In this document: piece by piece, positions 1-13,900 of the stretch
How positions within the stretch are numbered: the first letter of the stretch is position 1
Layout: each line of letters begins with the position of its first letter
From: Symsagittifera roscoffensis
Taxonomy: Eukaryota; Xenacoelomorpha; Acoela; Convolutidae
Reading direction: 5' to 3'
Assembly (NCBI RefSeq): GCF_963678635.1
Contig: NC_087068.1
Coordinates: forward strand, 13,827,872-13,891,871
DNA: 64,000 bases
Translations under genes and position numbers: made by a program
Notes under the pieces: model-generated
Seen by the model: only the letters and a program-made list of their open reading frames with translations
Databases searched by the model: none
Told to the model about the DNA's origin: nothing

Positions 1-3000
1 CGTAAGCGGAGAATTAATCCGTCTTAAAAATCGTTCCAATTGGTTAAAAGAAGCTTATTTACCATAATTGGTTTGTTACAAGGAGCGAAATCTATCCTTT
101 TGTACTTTGTGTGGCGTGTGGGGTGATGATTTTCGTAAAAATTTTCAAATTTTAGAATTTTTTTTTGATTTAGTTTTATTTCATTTAATTTTTTAATGTT
201 ATTACTGCTCCATAAAACCTTAAAAGGCAGTCGAAACATTCAGGGCTTCGCCCTGATACGAGCAGTCTTGTTGTTCCGACTTTCGATAAGAAAGTAACGG
301 AATATTTGTGCTCGGGGTGGGTTTTTTTTTTTCTTCAGACAAATTTCAAATTTTTAACTAGCCATTTTTGACGGAATTTTTTTTTATCATTCAAAAAGTA
401 TTGTTGTCCTGAGTTGAAATCTGAAAAGATACTTTACCTGTGATTATTTTTCGTAAAGTTATGAGGGTTTAAAGATTGCCATTTTGACCAATTTGGGACA
501 ATTAACGCGCAATATAATTCGCGCTATTAACGCGTAAGCGGACATTTAATCCGTCTTATAAATCGTTCCAAATTGGTTGAACGAAGCTTATTTGCCATAA
601 GTGATTTGTTACAAGGAACAAATTTTATCTTTTTTTACTATATATGGCGTGTGAGGGGATGATTGTCTTCAAAAAAATTTCATATATTAGAAAAAAATTT
701 CATTTTATTTTATTTCATTTAATTTTTTTAATACATTACTGATGCTCAATAAACCTTAAAAGGCAGTCGGAACATTCAGGGCTTCGCACTGATACGAGCA
801 GTCTTGTTGTTCCGACTTTCGATACGAAAGTAACGGAATATTTGTGCTCGGGGTGGGTTTTTTTTTTCTTCAGACAAATTTCGACTTTTTTACTAGCCAT
901 TTTTGACGGAATTTTTTTTCATCATTCGAAAGGTATTGTTGTCCTGAGCTCAAATTTGAAAAGATATTTCACCTGTGATCGTTTTTGGTAAAGTTACAGG
1001 GGTTTAAAAATTGCCATTTTGGCCAATTTGGTACAATTTACGGGCGATATTTTTCGCGCTATTAACGCGTAAGCGGAGAATTAATCGGTCTTAAAAATCG
1101 TTCCAATTGGTTAAAAGAAGCTTATTTACCATAATTGGTTTGTTACAAGGAGCGAAATCTATCCTTTTGTACTTTGTATGGCGTGTGGGGTGATGATTTT
1201 CGTAAAAATTTTCAAATTTTAGAATTTTTTTTTATTTATTTTTATTTCATTTAATTTTTTAATGTTGTTACTGCTCCATAAAACCTTAAAAGGCAGTTGG
1301 AACATTCAGGGCTTCGCCCTGATACGAGCAGTCTTGTTGTTCCGACTTTCGATACGAAAGTAACGGAATATTTGTGCTCGGGCTGGGTTTTTTTTTTTTT
1401 TTCGGACAAATTTCAAATTTTTAACTAGCCATTTTTGACGGAATTTTTTTTTATCATTCAAAAAGTATTGTTGTCCTGAGTTGAAATCTGAAAAGATACT
1501 TTACCTGTGATTATTTTTCGTAAAGTTATGAGGGTTTAAAGATTGCCATTTTGACCAATTTGGGACAATTAACGCGCAATATAATCCGCGCTATTAACGC
1601 GTAAGCGGACATTTAATCCCTCTTATAAATCGTTCCAAATTGGTTGAACGAAGCTTATTTGCCATAAGTGATTTGTTACAAGGAACAAAATTTATCTTTT
1701 TGTACTATATATGGCGTGTGAGGGGATGATTGTCTTCAAAAAAATTTCATATATCAGAAAAAAGTTTCATTTTATTTTATTTCATTTAATTTTTTTAATA
1801 CGTTACTGATGCTCAATAAACCTTAAAAGGCAGTCGGAACATTCAGGGCTTCGCCCTGATACGAGCAGTCTTGTTTTTCCGACTTTCGATACGAAAGTAA
1901 CGGAATATTTGTGCTCGGGGTGGGTTTTTTTTTCTTCAGACAAATTTCGACTTTTTTACTAGCCATTTTTGACGGAATTTTTTTTCATCATTCGAAAGGT
2001 ATTGTTGTCCTGAGCTCAAATTTGAAAAGATACTTTACCTGTGATTATTTTTCGTAAAGTTATGAGGGTTTAAAGATTGCCATTTTGACCAATTTGGGAC
2101 AATTAACGCGCAATATAATTCGCGCTATTAACGCGTAAGCGGACATTTAATCCGTCTTATAAATCGTTCCAAATTGGTTGAACGAAGCTTATTTGCCATA
2201 AGTGATTTGTTACAAGGAACAAAATTTATCTTTTTGTACTATATATGGCGGGTGAGGGGATGATTGTCTTCAAAAAAATTTCATATATCAGAAAAAAATT
2301 TCATTTTATTTTATTTCATTTAATTTTTTTAATACGTTACTGATGCTCAATAAACCTTAAAAGGCAGTCGGAACATTCAGGGCTTCGCCCTGATACGAGC
2401 AGTCTTGTTGTTCCGACTTTCGATACGAAAGTAACGGAATATTTGTGCTCGGGGTGGGTTTTTTTTTTCTTCAGACAAATTTCAAATTCTTAACTAGCCA
2501 TTTTTGACGGAATTTTTTATCATTCAAAAAGTATTGTTGTCCTGAGTTGAAATTTGAAAAGATACTTTACCTGTGATAATTTTTCGTAAAGTTATGAGGG
2601 TTTAAAGATTGCCATTTTGACCAATTTGGGACAATTAACGCGCAATATAATTCGCGCTATTAACGCGTAAGCGGACATTTAATCCGTCTTATAAATCGTT
2701 CCAAATTGGTTGAACGAAGCTTTTTTGCCATAAGTGATTTGTTACAAGGAACAAAATTTATCTTTTTGTACTATATATGGCGGGTGAGGGGATGATTGTC
2801 TTCAAAAAAATTTCATATATCAGAAAAAAGTTTCATTTTATTTTATTTCATTTAATTTTTTTAATACATTACTGATGCTCAATAAACCTCAAAAGGCAGT
2901 CGGAACATTCAGGGCTTCGCCCTGATACGAGCAGTCTTGTTGTTCCGATTTTCGATACGAAAGTAACGGAATATTTGTGCTCGGGGTGGGTTTTTTTTTC

Positions 3001-6000
3001 TTCAGACAAATTTCGACTTTTTTACTAGGCATTTTTGACGGAATTTTTTTCATCATTCGAAAGGTATTGTTGTCCTGAGCTTAAATTTGAAAAGATATTT
3101 CACCTGTGATCATTTTTGGTAAAGTTACAGGGGTTTAAAGATTGCCATTTTGGCCAATTTGGTACAATTAACGGGCGATATATTTCGCGCTATTAACGCG
3201 TAAGCGGAGAGTTAATCCGTCTTAAAAATCGTTCCAAATTGGTTAAAAGAAGCTTATTTGCCATAATTGGTTTGTTACAAGGAGCGAAATATATCCTTTT
3301 GTACTTTGTATGGCGTGTGGGGTGATGATTTTCGTAAAAATTTTCAAATTTTAGAATTTTTTTTTTGATTTAGTTTTATTTCATTTAATTTTTTAATGTT
3401 ATTACTGCTCCATAAAACCTCAAAAGGCAGTCGGAACATTCAGGGCTTCGCCCTGATACGAGCAGTCTTGTTGTTCCGATTTTCGATACGAAAGTAACGG
3501 AATATTTGTGCTCGGGGTGGGTTTTTTTTTTCTTCAGACAAATTTCGACTTTTTTACTAGGCATTTTTGACGGAATTTTTTTCATCATTCGAAAGGTATT
3601 GTTGTCCTGAGCTCAAATTTGAAAAGATATTTCACCTGTGATTATTTTTGGTAAAGTTACAGGGGTTTAAAGATTGCCATTTTGGCCAATTTGGTACAAT
3701 TAACGGGCGATATATTTCGCGCTATTAACGCGTAAGCGGAGAGTTAATCCGTCTTAAAATCGTTCCAAATTGGTTAAAAGAAGCTTATTTGCCATAATTG
3801 GTTTGTTACAAGGAGCGAAATATATCCTTTTGTACTTTGTATGGCGTGTGGGGTGATGATTTTCGTAAACATTTTCAAATTTTAGAATTTTTTTTTTGAT
3901 TTAGTTTTATTTCATTTAATTTTTTAATGTTATTACTGCTCCATAAAACCTTAAAAGGCAGTCGGAACATTCACGGCTTCGCCCTGATACGAGCAGTCTT
4001 GTTGTTCCGACTTTCGATACGAAAGTAACGGAATATTTGTGCTCGGGGTGGGTTTTTTTTTCTTCAGACAAATTTCGACTTTTTAACTAGCCATTTTTGA
4101 CGGAATTTTTTGTACATCATTCGAAAAGTATTGTTGTCTTGAGCTCAAATTTGAAAAGATATTTCACCTGTGATCATTTTTGGTAAAGTTACAGGGGTTT
4201 AAAGATTGCCATTTTGGCCAATTTGGTACAATTAACGGGCGATATATTTCGCGCTATTAACGCGTAAGCGGAGAGTTAATCCCTCTTAAAAATCGTTCCA
4301 AATTGGTTAAAAGAAGCTTATTTACCATAATTGGTTTGTTACAAGGAGCGAAATCTATCCTTTTGTACTTTGTATGGCATGTGGGGTGATGATTTTCGTA
4401 AAAATTTTCAAATTTTAGAATTTTTTTTTGATTTAGTTTTATTTCATTTAATTTTTTAATGTTTTTACTGCTCCATAAAACCTTAAAAGGCAGTCGGAAC
4501 ATTCAGGGCTTCGCCCTGATACGAGCAGTCTTGTTCTTCCGACTTTCGATACGAAAGTAACGGAATATTTGTGCTCGGGGTGGGTTTTTTTTTCTTCAGA
4601 CAAATTTCAAATTTTTAACTAGCCATTTTTGACGGAATTTTTTTTATCATTCAAAAAGTATTGTTGTCCTGAGTTGAAATGTGAAAAGATACTTTACCTG
4701 TGATTATTTTTCGTAAAGTTATGAGGGTTTAAAGATTGCCATTTTGACCAATTTGGGACAATTAACGCGCAATATAATTCGCGCTATTAACGCGTAAGCG
4801 GACATTTAATCCGTCTTGTAAATCGTTCCAAATTGGTTGAACGAAGCCTTTTTGCCATAAGTGATTTGTTACAAGGAACAAAATTTATCTTTTTGTACTA
4901 TATATGGCGTGTGAGGGGATGATTGTCTTCAAAAAAATTTCATATATTAGAAAAAAATTTCATTTTATTTTATTTCATCTAATTTTCTTAATACATTACT
5001 GATGCTCAATAAACCTTAAAAGGCAGTCGGAACATTCAGGGCTTGGCCCTGATACGAGCAGTCTTGTTGTTCCGACTTTCGATACGAAAGTAACGGAATA
5101 TTTGTGCTCGGGGTGGGTTTTTTTCTTCAGACAAATTTCGAGTTTTTTACTAGCCATTTTTGACGGAATTTTTTTCATCATTCGAAAGGTATTGTTGTCC
5201 TGAGCTCAAACTTGAAAAGATATTTCACCTGTGATTATTTTTGGTAAAGTTACAGGGGTTTAAAGATTGCCATTTTGGGCAATTTGGTACAATTAACGGG
5301 CGATATATTTCGCGCTATTAACGCGTAAGCGGAGAGTTAATCCGTCTTAAAAATCGTTCCAAATTGGTTAAAAGAAGCTTATTTACCATAATTGGTTTGT
5401 TACAAGGAGCGAAATCTATCCTTTTGTACTTTGTATGGCGTGTGGGGTGATGATTTTCGTAAAAATTTTCAAATTTTAGAATTTTTTTTTGATTTAGTTT
5501 TATTTCATTTAATTTTTTAATGTTATTACTGCTCCATAAAACCTTAAAAGGCAGTCGGAACATTCAGGGCTTCGCCTTGATACGAGCAGTCTTGTTCTTC
5601 CGACTTTCGATACGAAAGTAACGGAATATTTGTGCTCGGGGTGGGTTTTTTTTTCTTCAGACAAATTTCAAATTTTTAACTAGCCATTTTTGACGGAATT
5701 TTTTTTATCATTCAAAAAGTATTGTTGTCCTGAGTTGAAATTTGAAAAGATACTTTACCTGTGATTATTTTTCGTAAAGTTATGAGGGTTTAAAGATTGC
5801 CATTTTGACCAATTTGGGACAATTAACGCGCAATATAATTCGCGCTATTAACGCGTAAGCGGACATTTAATCCGTCTTGTAAATCGTTCCAAATTGGTTG
5901 AACGAAGCCTTTTTGCCATAGGTGATTTGTTACAAGGAACAAAATTTATCTTTTTGTACTATATATGGCGTGTGAGGGGATGATTGTCTTCAAAAAAATT

Positions 6001-9000
6001 TCATATATTAGAAAAAAATTTCATTTTATTTTTTTTCATTTAATTTTTTTAATAGATTACTGATGCTCAATAAACCTTAAAAGGCAGTCGGAACATTCAG
6101 GGCTTCGCCCTGATACGAGCAGTCTTGTTGTTCCGACTTTCGATACGAAAGTAACGGAATATTTGTGCTCGGGGTGGGTTTTTTTTTTCTTCAGACAAAT
6201 TTCGACTTTTTTACTAGCCATTTTTGACGGAATTTTTTTTACATCATTCGAAAAGTATTGTTGTCTTGAGCTCAAATTTGAAAAGATATTTCACCTGTGA
6301 TCATTTTTGGTAAATTTACAGGGGTTTAAAGATTGCCATTTTGGCCAATTTGGTACAATTAACGGGCGATATAATTCGCGCTATTAACGCGTAAGCGGAG
6401 AGTTAATCCGTCTTAAAAATTGTTCCAAATTGGTTAAAAGAAGCTTATTTACCATAATTGGTTTGTTACAAGGAGCGAAATCTATCCTTTTGTACTTTGT
6501 ATGGCGTGTGGGGTGATGATTTTTGTAAAAATTTTCAAATTTTAGAAATTTTTTTTTGATTTAGTTTTATTTCATTTAATTTTTTAAAGTTATTACTGCT
6601 CCATAAAACCTTAAAAGGCAGTCGGAACATTCAGGGTTTCGCCCTGATACGAGCAGTCTTGTTGTTCCGACTTTCGATACGAAAGTAACGGAATATTTGT
6701 GCTCGGGGTGGGTTTTTTTTTTCTTCAGACAAATTTCGACTTTTTAACTAGCCATTTTTGACGGAATTTTTTTTACATCATTCGAAAAGTATTGTTGTCT
6801 TGAGCTTAAATTTGAAAAGATATTTCACCTGTGATCATTTTTGGTAAAGTTACAGGGGTTTAAAGATTGCCATTTTGGCCAATTTGGTACAATTAACGGG
6901 CGATATATTTCGCGCTATTAACGCGTAAGCGGAGAGTTAATCCGTCTTAAAAATCGTTCCAAATTGGTTAAAAGAAGCTTAATTACCATAATTGGTTTGT
7001 TACAAGGAGCGAAATCTATCCTTTTGTACTTTGTATGGCGTGTGGGGTGATGATTTTCGTAAAAATTTTCAAATTTTAGAATTTTTTTTTGATTTAGTTT
7101 TATTTCATTTAATTTTTTAATGTTATTACTGCTCCATAAAACCTTAAAAGGCAGTCGAAACATTCCGCGCTTTGCCCTGATACGAGCAGTCTTGTTGTTC
7201 CGACTTTCGATACGAAAGTAACGGAATATTTGTGCTCGGGGTGGGTTTTTTTTTTCTTCAGACAAATTTCAAATTTTTAACTAGCCATTTTTGACGGAAT
7301 TTTTTTTATCATTCAAAAAGTATTGTTGTCTTGAGTTGAAATTTGAAAAGATACATTAGCTGTGATTATTTTTCGTAAAGTTATGAGGGTTTAAAGATTG
7401 CCATTTTGACCAATTTGGGACAATTAACGCGCAATATAATTCGCGCTATTAACGCGTAAGCGGACATTTAATCCGTCTTATAAATCGTTCCAAATTGGTT
7501 GAACAAAGCTTATTTGCCATGAGTGATTTGTTACAAGGAACAAAATTTATCTTTTTTTACTATATATGGCGTGTGAGGGGATGATTGTCTTCAAAAAAAT
7601 TTCATTTATTAGAAAAACATTTCATTTCATTTTATTTCATTTAATTTTTTTAATACATTATTGATGCTCAAAAAACCCTAAAAGGCAGTCGGAACATTCA
7701 GGGCTTTGCCCTGATACGAGCAGTCTTGTTGTTCCGACTTTCGATACGAAAGTAACGGAATATTTGTGCTCGGGGTGGGTTTTTTTTCTTCAGACAAATT
7801 TCGACTTTTTAACTAGCCATTTTTGACGGAATTTTTTTTACATCATTCGAAAAGTATTGTTGTCTTGAGCTCAAATTTGAAAAGATATTTCACCTGTGAT
7901 CATTTTTGGTAAAGTTACAGGGGTTTAAAGATTGCCATTTTGGCCAATTTGGTACAATTAACGGGCGATATATTTCGCGCTATTAACGCGTAAGCGGAGA
8001 GTTAATCCGTCTTAAAAATCGTTCCAAATTGGTTAAAAGAAGCTTATTTACCATAATTGGTTTGTTACAAGGAGCGAAATCTATCCTTTTGTACTTTGTA
8101 TGGCGTGTGGGATGATGATTTTCGTAAAAACTTTCAAATTTTAGAATAATTTTTTTGATTTAGTTTTATTTCATTTAATTTTTTAATGTTATTACTGCTC
8201 CATAAAACCTTAAAAGGCAGTCGGAACATTCGGGGCTTCGCCCTGATACGAGCAGTCTTGTTGTTCCGACTTTCGATACGAAAGTAACGGAATATTTGTG
8301 CTCGGGGTGGGGTTTTTTTTTTCTTCAGACAAATTTCAAATTTTTAACTAGCCATTTTTGACGGAATTTTTTTTTATCATTCAAAAAGTATTGTTGTCCT
8401 GAGTTGAAATTTGAAAAGATACTTTACCTGTGATTATTTTTCGTAAAGTTATGAGGGTTTAAAGATTGCCATTTTGACCAATTTGGGACAATTAACGCGC
8501 AATATAATTCGCGCTATTAACGCGTAAGCGGACATTTAATCCGTCTTATAAATCGTTCCAAATTGGTTGAACGAAGCTTATTTGCCATAAGTGATTTGTT
8601 ACAAGGAACAAAATTTATCTTTTTGTACTATATATGGCGTGTGAGGGGATGATTGTCTTCAAAAAAATTTCATATATTAGAAAAAAATTTCCTTTTATTT
8701 TATTTCATTTAATTTTTTCAATACATTACTGATGCTCAATAAACCTTAAAAGGCAGTCGGAACATTCAGGGCTTTGCCCTGATACGAGCAGTCTTGTTGT
8801 TCCGACTTTCGATACGAAAGTAACGGAATATTTGTGCTCGGGGTGGGTTTTTTTTTCTCAGACAAATTTCGACTTTTTAACTAGCCATTTTTGACGGAAT
8901 TTTTTTTACATCATTCGAAAAGTATTGTTGTCTCGAGCTCAAATTTGAAAAGATATTTCACCTGTGATCATTTTTGGTAAAGTTACAGGGGTTTAAGGAT

Positions 9001-9846
9001 TGCCATTTTGGCCAATTTGGTACAATTAACGGGCGATATATTTCGCGCTATTAACGCGTAAGCGGAGAGTTAATCCGTCTTAAAAATCATTCCAAATTGG
9101 TTAAAAGAAGCTTATTTACCATAATTGATTTGTTACAAGGAGCGAAATTTATCCTTTTGTACTTTGTATGGCGTGTGGGGTGATGATTTTTGTAAAAATT
9201 TTCAAATTTTAGAATTTTTTTTTTGATTTAGTTTTATTTCATTTAATTTTTTAATGTTATTACTGCTCCATAAAACCTCAAAAAGCAGTCGGAACATTCA
9301 GGGCTTCGCCCTGATACGAGCAGTCTTGTTGTTCCGACTTTCGATACGAAAGTAACGGAATATTTGTGCTCGGGGTGGGTTTTTTTTTCTTCAGACAAAT
9401 TTCGACTTTTTAACTAGCCATTTTTGACGGAATTTTTTTTCATCATTCGAAAGGTATTGTTGTCCTGAGCTCAAATTTGAAACGATATTTCACCTGTGAT
9501 TATTTTTGGTAAAGTTACAGGGGTTTAAAGATTGCCATTTTGGGCAATTTGGTACTATTAACGCGCGATATATTTCGCGCTATTAACGCGTAAGCGGAGA
9601 GTTAACCCGTCATAGAAATCGTTCCAAACTGGTTAAAAGAAGCTTATATACCATAATTAGTTTGTTACAAGCAGCGAAATCTATCCTTTTGTACTTTGTA
9701 TGGCGTGATTTGTATTATCAAATTTTAGAATTTTTTTTTTTGATTTTGTTTTATTTCATTGAATTTTTTAATGTTATTACTGCTCCATAAACCTTAAAAG
9801 GCAGTCGGAGCATTCAGGGCTTCGCCCTGATACGAGCAGTCTTGTT
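1..9846. repeat. 532-bp tandem satellite array (about 18.5 monomers, variants A and B)
   Basis: Using the recurring string ACGCGTAAGCGG as anchor, copies begin at about 1, 533, 1068, 1600, 2134, 2666, 3199, 3731, 4263, 4793, 5324, 5854, 6390, 6924, 7455, 7989, 8523, 9057 and 9589, a period of 530-536 bp. Two variants alternate irregularly: A (GGAGAGTTAATCC after the anchor; GGAGCGAAAT) and B (GGACATTTAATCC; GGAACAAAATTT). B anchors are 533, 1600, 2134, 2666, 4793, 5854, 7455 and 8523. Each monomer holds three short hairpins: CTTTCGATACGAAAG, CAGGGCTTCGCCCTG and, near the anchor, GCGCGATATATTTCGCGC. The last copy is diverged and stops at the CAGTCTTG end. The array runs off the left edge. Small ORFs recur in it only because the sequence repeats; I see no reason to call them genes. 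Confidence 0.97.
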
Positions 9847-10777
9847 TGTTTTATGTGTAAAAATGGCTAAACGCGTGAAATTACGATGTAATGCATGACA
9901 AACAATTTTGGTTATAATTGTTATTTTGGCTCTTTTCCAGTTTTCCCCTTTAGTTTTTTGGAAATTTAAAACATGAAAAGTTATTTAGAATAATATGAAA
10001 ACTTCATGTTTTAAACTGCATTAAAACTGCATTCTTACATGCAAAATACCGTGTGAACAATTTTTGAATAGCTTTATTTTGAAATTTTTCGAGGGAGGTG
10101 GAAAACTGGAAACGAGCTGTTAGTTTATTCGCCATGCCACGTTTCATTGCATTATGTCAATGTTAAAGTAGTTTTTCAAAATTGAATTTCATAGGTAGGA
10201 AGAAAGTGGAAAAAGAGTCGGTTAAAGTTTTCTGCGAGCGGCAGTGGCCAAATGGCAAAAGCATGCGTCTTGCGACATGAGGTCGTGTGTTTGAATCCCA
10301 CTTCGGACACGCGATGAATAAAAAATGATAATTGGGGTCAAAGTTTGAGTACGTCATAAAGTCTCGTAGGTGGTCAAGTCGCATTATATCAAAGTTTGCT
10401 TCATAATATTTTGAGTTCTTAATGTTGAGGTTCTCAGTACTTCGGATTCTCAATATTTTTAAATAGAGTAGTCCCCATGTTAATATGGGCTACAGCAAGC
10501 CTGAATTTTTCCTTTTCTTTGGCCAATTTAATCGGATGAATGAGTGAAAACGTTAACACGCCATCTAATTCTACTGCATTTTGAACCTTGTTTTTTGCTA
10601 AATTTACCTCAGTTTAACAGAAGTTTATTTAACTAAAACCCCTGCCACAGCCTAAAAAAACTAAAATGAGCAAATAAATCCAACACTCGGGTTGACCAAA
10701 CTGACCTACCATACTTTGCGCCATATATGGTTACATAGAAGCCATAAAAGCCATAAATGACCCCTTTTTACCCATAG
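9847..10777. other. Non-coding stretch between satellite array and first PITP exon
   Basis: AT-rich sequence with one tRNA-like SINE head (separate entry). I searched it for the missing PITP N-terminus (a start codon followed by the usual KEYR...LP...EY...QLY pattern) and found none, so that exon is probably left of the window. Confidence 0.5.
10236..10312 (+). repeat. tRNA-derived SINE head (pol III A and B boxes)
   Basis: An A-box-like TGGCCAAATGGC at 10245 and a B-box GTTTGAATCCC at 10289 have tRNA spacing, with an AGGTCG stretch between as in many tRNA genes. The acceptor arms pair poorly and the anticodon stem is imperfect, so it reads as a SINE head or tRNA pseudogene rather than a working tRNA. 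The reverse frame gives the SNTRP peptide often seen when such elements are translated. Confidence 0.6.
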
Positions 10778-10935
10778 GAAACGGGCAAGGGCAGTGGCGT
10801 AGAGGTGAAAGAGAACAGACTGGATGACTCATACCTGTTGCCAGACGGCACCAAGCCTCAGAAGTGTCACTTCACACACAAAGTGTACCACTGTGAGAGA
10901 TTCGTGTCCTCCTGGGTCAAGAAAATTGCCTACAG
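10778..10935 (+). CDS. PITP-like gene, first visible exon
   Basis: Acceptor CCCATAG, donor CAG/GTAAAT, ends in phase 2. It encodes the ETGKGSGVEV and THKVYH parts of the PITP fold. It begins in phase 0 with Glu, so at least one upstream coding exon exists. Confidence 0.88.
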
Positions 10936-13900
10936 GTAAATCAATGTTTTTGATAGAAAAAAATGATTTTACGAAAAAGCGAGTAAAACGACATTCGCTT
11001 CGCATATGATGAGAAAATAATGTTGACTCAGGTCTTGGCATTTGCACTAAGTATACAAAATCAGAATATTCCGATTTTTACCAACCTAGCCCCCACCATC
11101 ATAGCGAAATCACAGTGTAGTGGACTTAAATTTTTGTTTCTAGACTGGGGCTGTAATGGGAAATACCCGAAGTTTTAGCTCAAAGGTCCTAAAGATCTGT
11201 TCAAAGCTAGGACTTTTTTTCTGAGATCAATTTAAATATATTTGCTGAGACGTTTTTAAACAGTCTAGATATTAGTCCAAGGTGATTTAATATAGAATAA
11301 TGAGTTCTTACATTAGTTTATACAATAATCGAACATGAAAACAAGTACCACGACAATTTGTGAAAACGACAACTCTTTTATGAAAACGAAAACTTTGTTA
11401 GGTTTAATAGAAGGTTTGTTTTAAAGTCGGCGGAGGTCGCGCTACGCAACTAAGTTCTACTAACAGTACTGCTGTATCTTGGCCTGCTAAAAACACGTTG
11501 ACGCAGTGCAACTGCGTTGGTGAGTGTGTTGCGAGTCTACGAGTCGTGTTCCAATTCGATTTGGCTATCATTGCGAATTGACTTCCTCAAAGAATGAATT
11601 TTTGAATAAAATCAAAACAATCTGACAAACTGCGCATAACAAAAGTACTTGAAAGTTTTTACCGATTAAGTAATTATTTTACGGTCACCAGTTGGCCATT
11701 ACTGAGTAAAATGAGTTTTGTCTAGATGACAACGGAGCATGTTCTTTTTAATTACTCTGTCCGATTTTAGATTGGATTGGCTTTGTTCAATGTCAGGCTA
11801 TAACTAATCACCGGTCGACGAGGTAAACCCACCTTAGATTTGCTCAGTACTTTTTTTTATCAGATCTGGTTCCATTTTCCTTGGTAGGGTAGTACTAGAG
11901 TTTGACTGTCTAATCTTAAAATCGTTCTCGAACAAAGTAGTATCTATTTGTGATGTGCTGCATTCGCTTTCTTCATGACAGAATTCTTGCACATAATTCT
12001 ACAGCTCTGATTGCCTTCCTTATTGACCCATTGAGCAGCACTCATTACTTCCATCTCAATGAGTCAATGAAAAGAGATCGTAGGACTAGACATCTTTCAA
12101 CAACTGCTGCCATCGACTGCTACTTCGCTTTACTGGTAGATATCCTCACTTGGTTTTTGCGTGCTCCAGTTGATTCCTGTTCCCACTTTCGGAAATTGAA
12201 AGCGTTAGCCTGTAGTTTATCTTAATCTTCAGCACAAACAACATCTTCGAAGTTATACAGTTGTACAAACTCAAGTTCCTTGGCGTGGACAGCTCCAGTA
12301 AGATATAGAAAAAATATCTTCACAGGTATCCAGTGCATTTCGTTTGGATTTTCCTCAAAATCAGTTAGTTGAATCGCAAATATCACACTTTTTGCTTTGT
12401 TATGTATAATATTGAGTTAAAAGCCCGTGTAGTCCTCAACTTTCTTGGACAATGCCTCTACAGGGTGCTTTCAGAGCTGCTTTTCTTCGACAGACCTATG
12501 CGGATATACATTTATGTCCCTTCTGGCATGCAATCAGCTCAGCTAAAAGTGTGAATAAAGCATGGTTGATTCACCGTTACCAACCCAGTGACTAATTGTC
12601 CTGCATTACAAGGAACCAGGACAAAGAGACTCTGTTAGCCGACTTTTATTATTCGGAGAAATGGCCCCTCATCTTGTCAATTTTGTTTTGCTTATTCTAG
12701 TGAACCCTTTTTTGTGTACAAATGTGCTCAGCTTCTGATTTCAGTCTCTTGGTCAAAAGAAACTTGGTTGAAAAAGCAACCGCTGCTATCTCTGCTGATT
12801 TTTTGTAAGCTGAAATCTCCTGTGATAAAGGAGATTTAGAGAAAGCTGACTTTTTTCGATAAAAAAGGAAGTCTTTTCCTCCAATTTAGTAGTATCTTCT
12901 TTGTATCGGTTTTGCGTTTTGAAACAAACGCTTCTTTGAATCTGGTTCTTCCACTGGCAAGAGCCTCTTCATTACAGTTTGGGCCTTGTAAGAACCTCCA
13001 TTCACAGCAAGAAACTAGCGATTGGAAAAAATTTTTAAAGTCCTAAACTTGATCTATCAACAAGTGCTCCTTTTTCAATGGCTTCTAGTTACTACACTTT
13101 CAAAACCATGGCTGATAGCCACTGCTCCTACTCGAGAACAGACACTGCTTTTGACTGGCCCCTAAACTCTTAGATTCTAACAGCTGACGCATGGGTGCAG
13201 GCGATTCCGCATCATATGGCAGAGTTTCGCGTCCTGGTGGTTCACTGTCGTGAATGCTCTATAAAAGGCGGTTCTATTATTTTCTGCTCGGCCGGTTGTA
13301 CTCAGTAGCCATCATTGAGTATGCAGTCATCTCTCTTCGCGCATAGTATTTCGCTGGTCGTTGGGAAGCAGCTTATTGATCACAAGATCGTTGAAGTTTA
13401 TTCTCCTGCTGCCCTTAAAGAGGGTCATCATCTCTTGACAGGGATCATCGAGATCCTCCTCTGATCATCGATATCCTCCTCAAGTGGTTCTACTAGACTG
13501 ACCATCCTTGCAAAATTATCTTGAAGCAGCCTCCAGGCCTTCGTCCCATCGCCATAACCGTCTCACGCAGTTGTTCTTTATTTACCTCAATTTGGTGTTG
13601 TTCAGGTCCAGAGCACGGTACGATCACCCTGTTTTTCCTTTTTTCTTTCATCTGCTGGATCAACACCAACTGCTACTGCATTTGTGTGACCTAAAGTTTG
13701 CTTTGATCAGCATTTGGGCTTCGGGGGAAAATTGGTCCAGCCTCTGGCAGGTGGTCATTGCCTATCACTGTCCTGAACAGGCCTTTGGGGGTGCATCAGC
13801 ATCCCAAAGTTCGTCGTTGAAGCGCGAGAAACATTTCTTGGCTTTGTCGACAATTTTCAATAAAATTTGCGAAATTTAAGTCACTCGTTGCAAAAAGCAG

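Noticed and set aside
241-300. Possible hammerhead ribozyme around CCCTGATACGAGCAG in the satellite
   Set aside because: The core needs CTGANGA and GAAA; here CTGATAC breaks it and no third stem is apparent.
24-7265. Recurring 60-115-aa minus-strand ORFs in the satellite array (for example 4257-4502, 5318-5563, 6057-6275)
   Set aside because: They repeat only because the monomer repeats; many monomers break the frame, the frames cross the monomer joint and hairpins, and there is no start context or family.
1-9846. CRISPR array
   Set aside because: Period of 532 bp with no short repeat-spacer pattern, in animal-type DNA.
13508-13879. 123-codon ORF in the PITP intron
   Set aside because: Sits in a decayed insertion with short frames on both strands; no motif or splice signals to support it.
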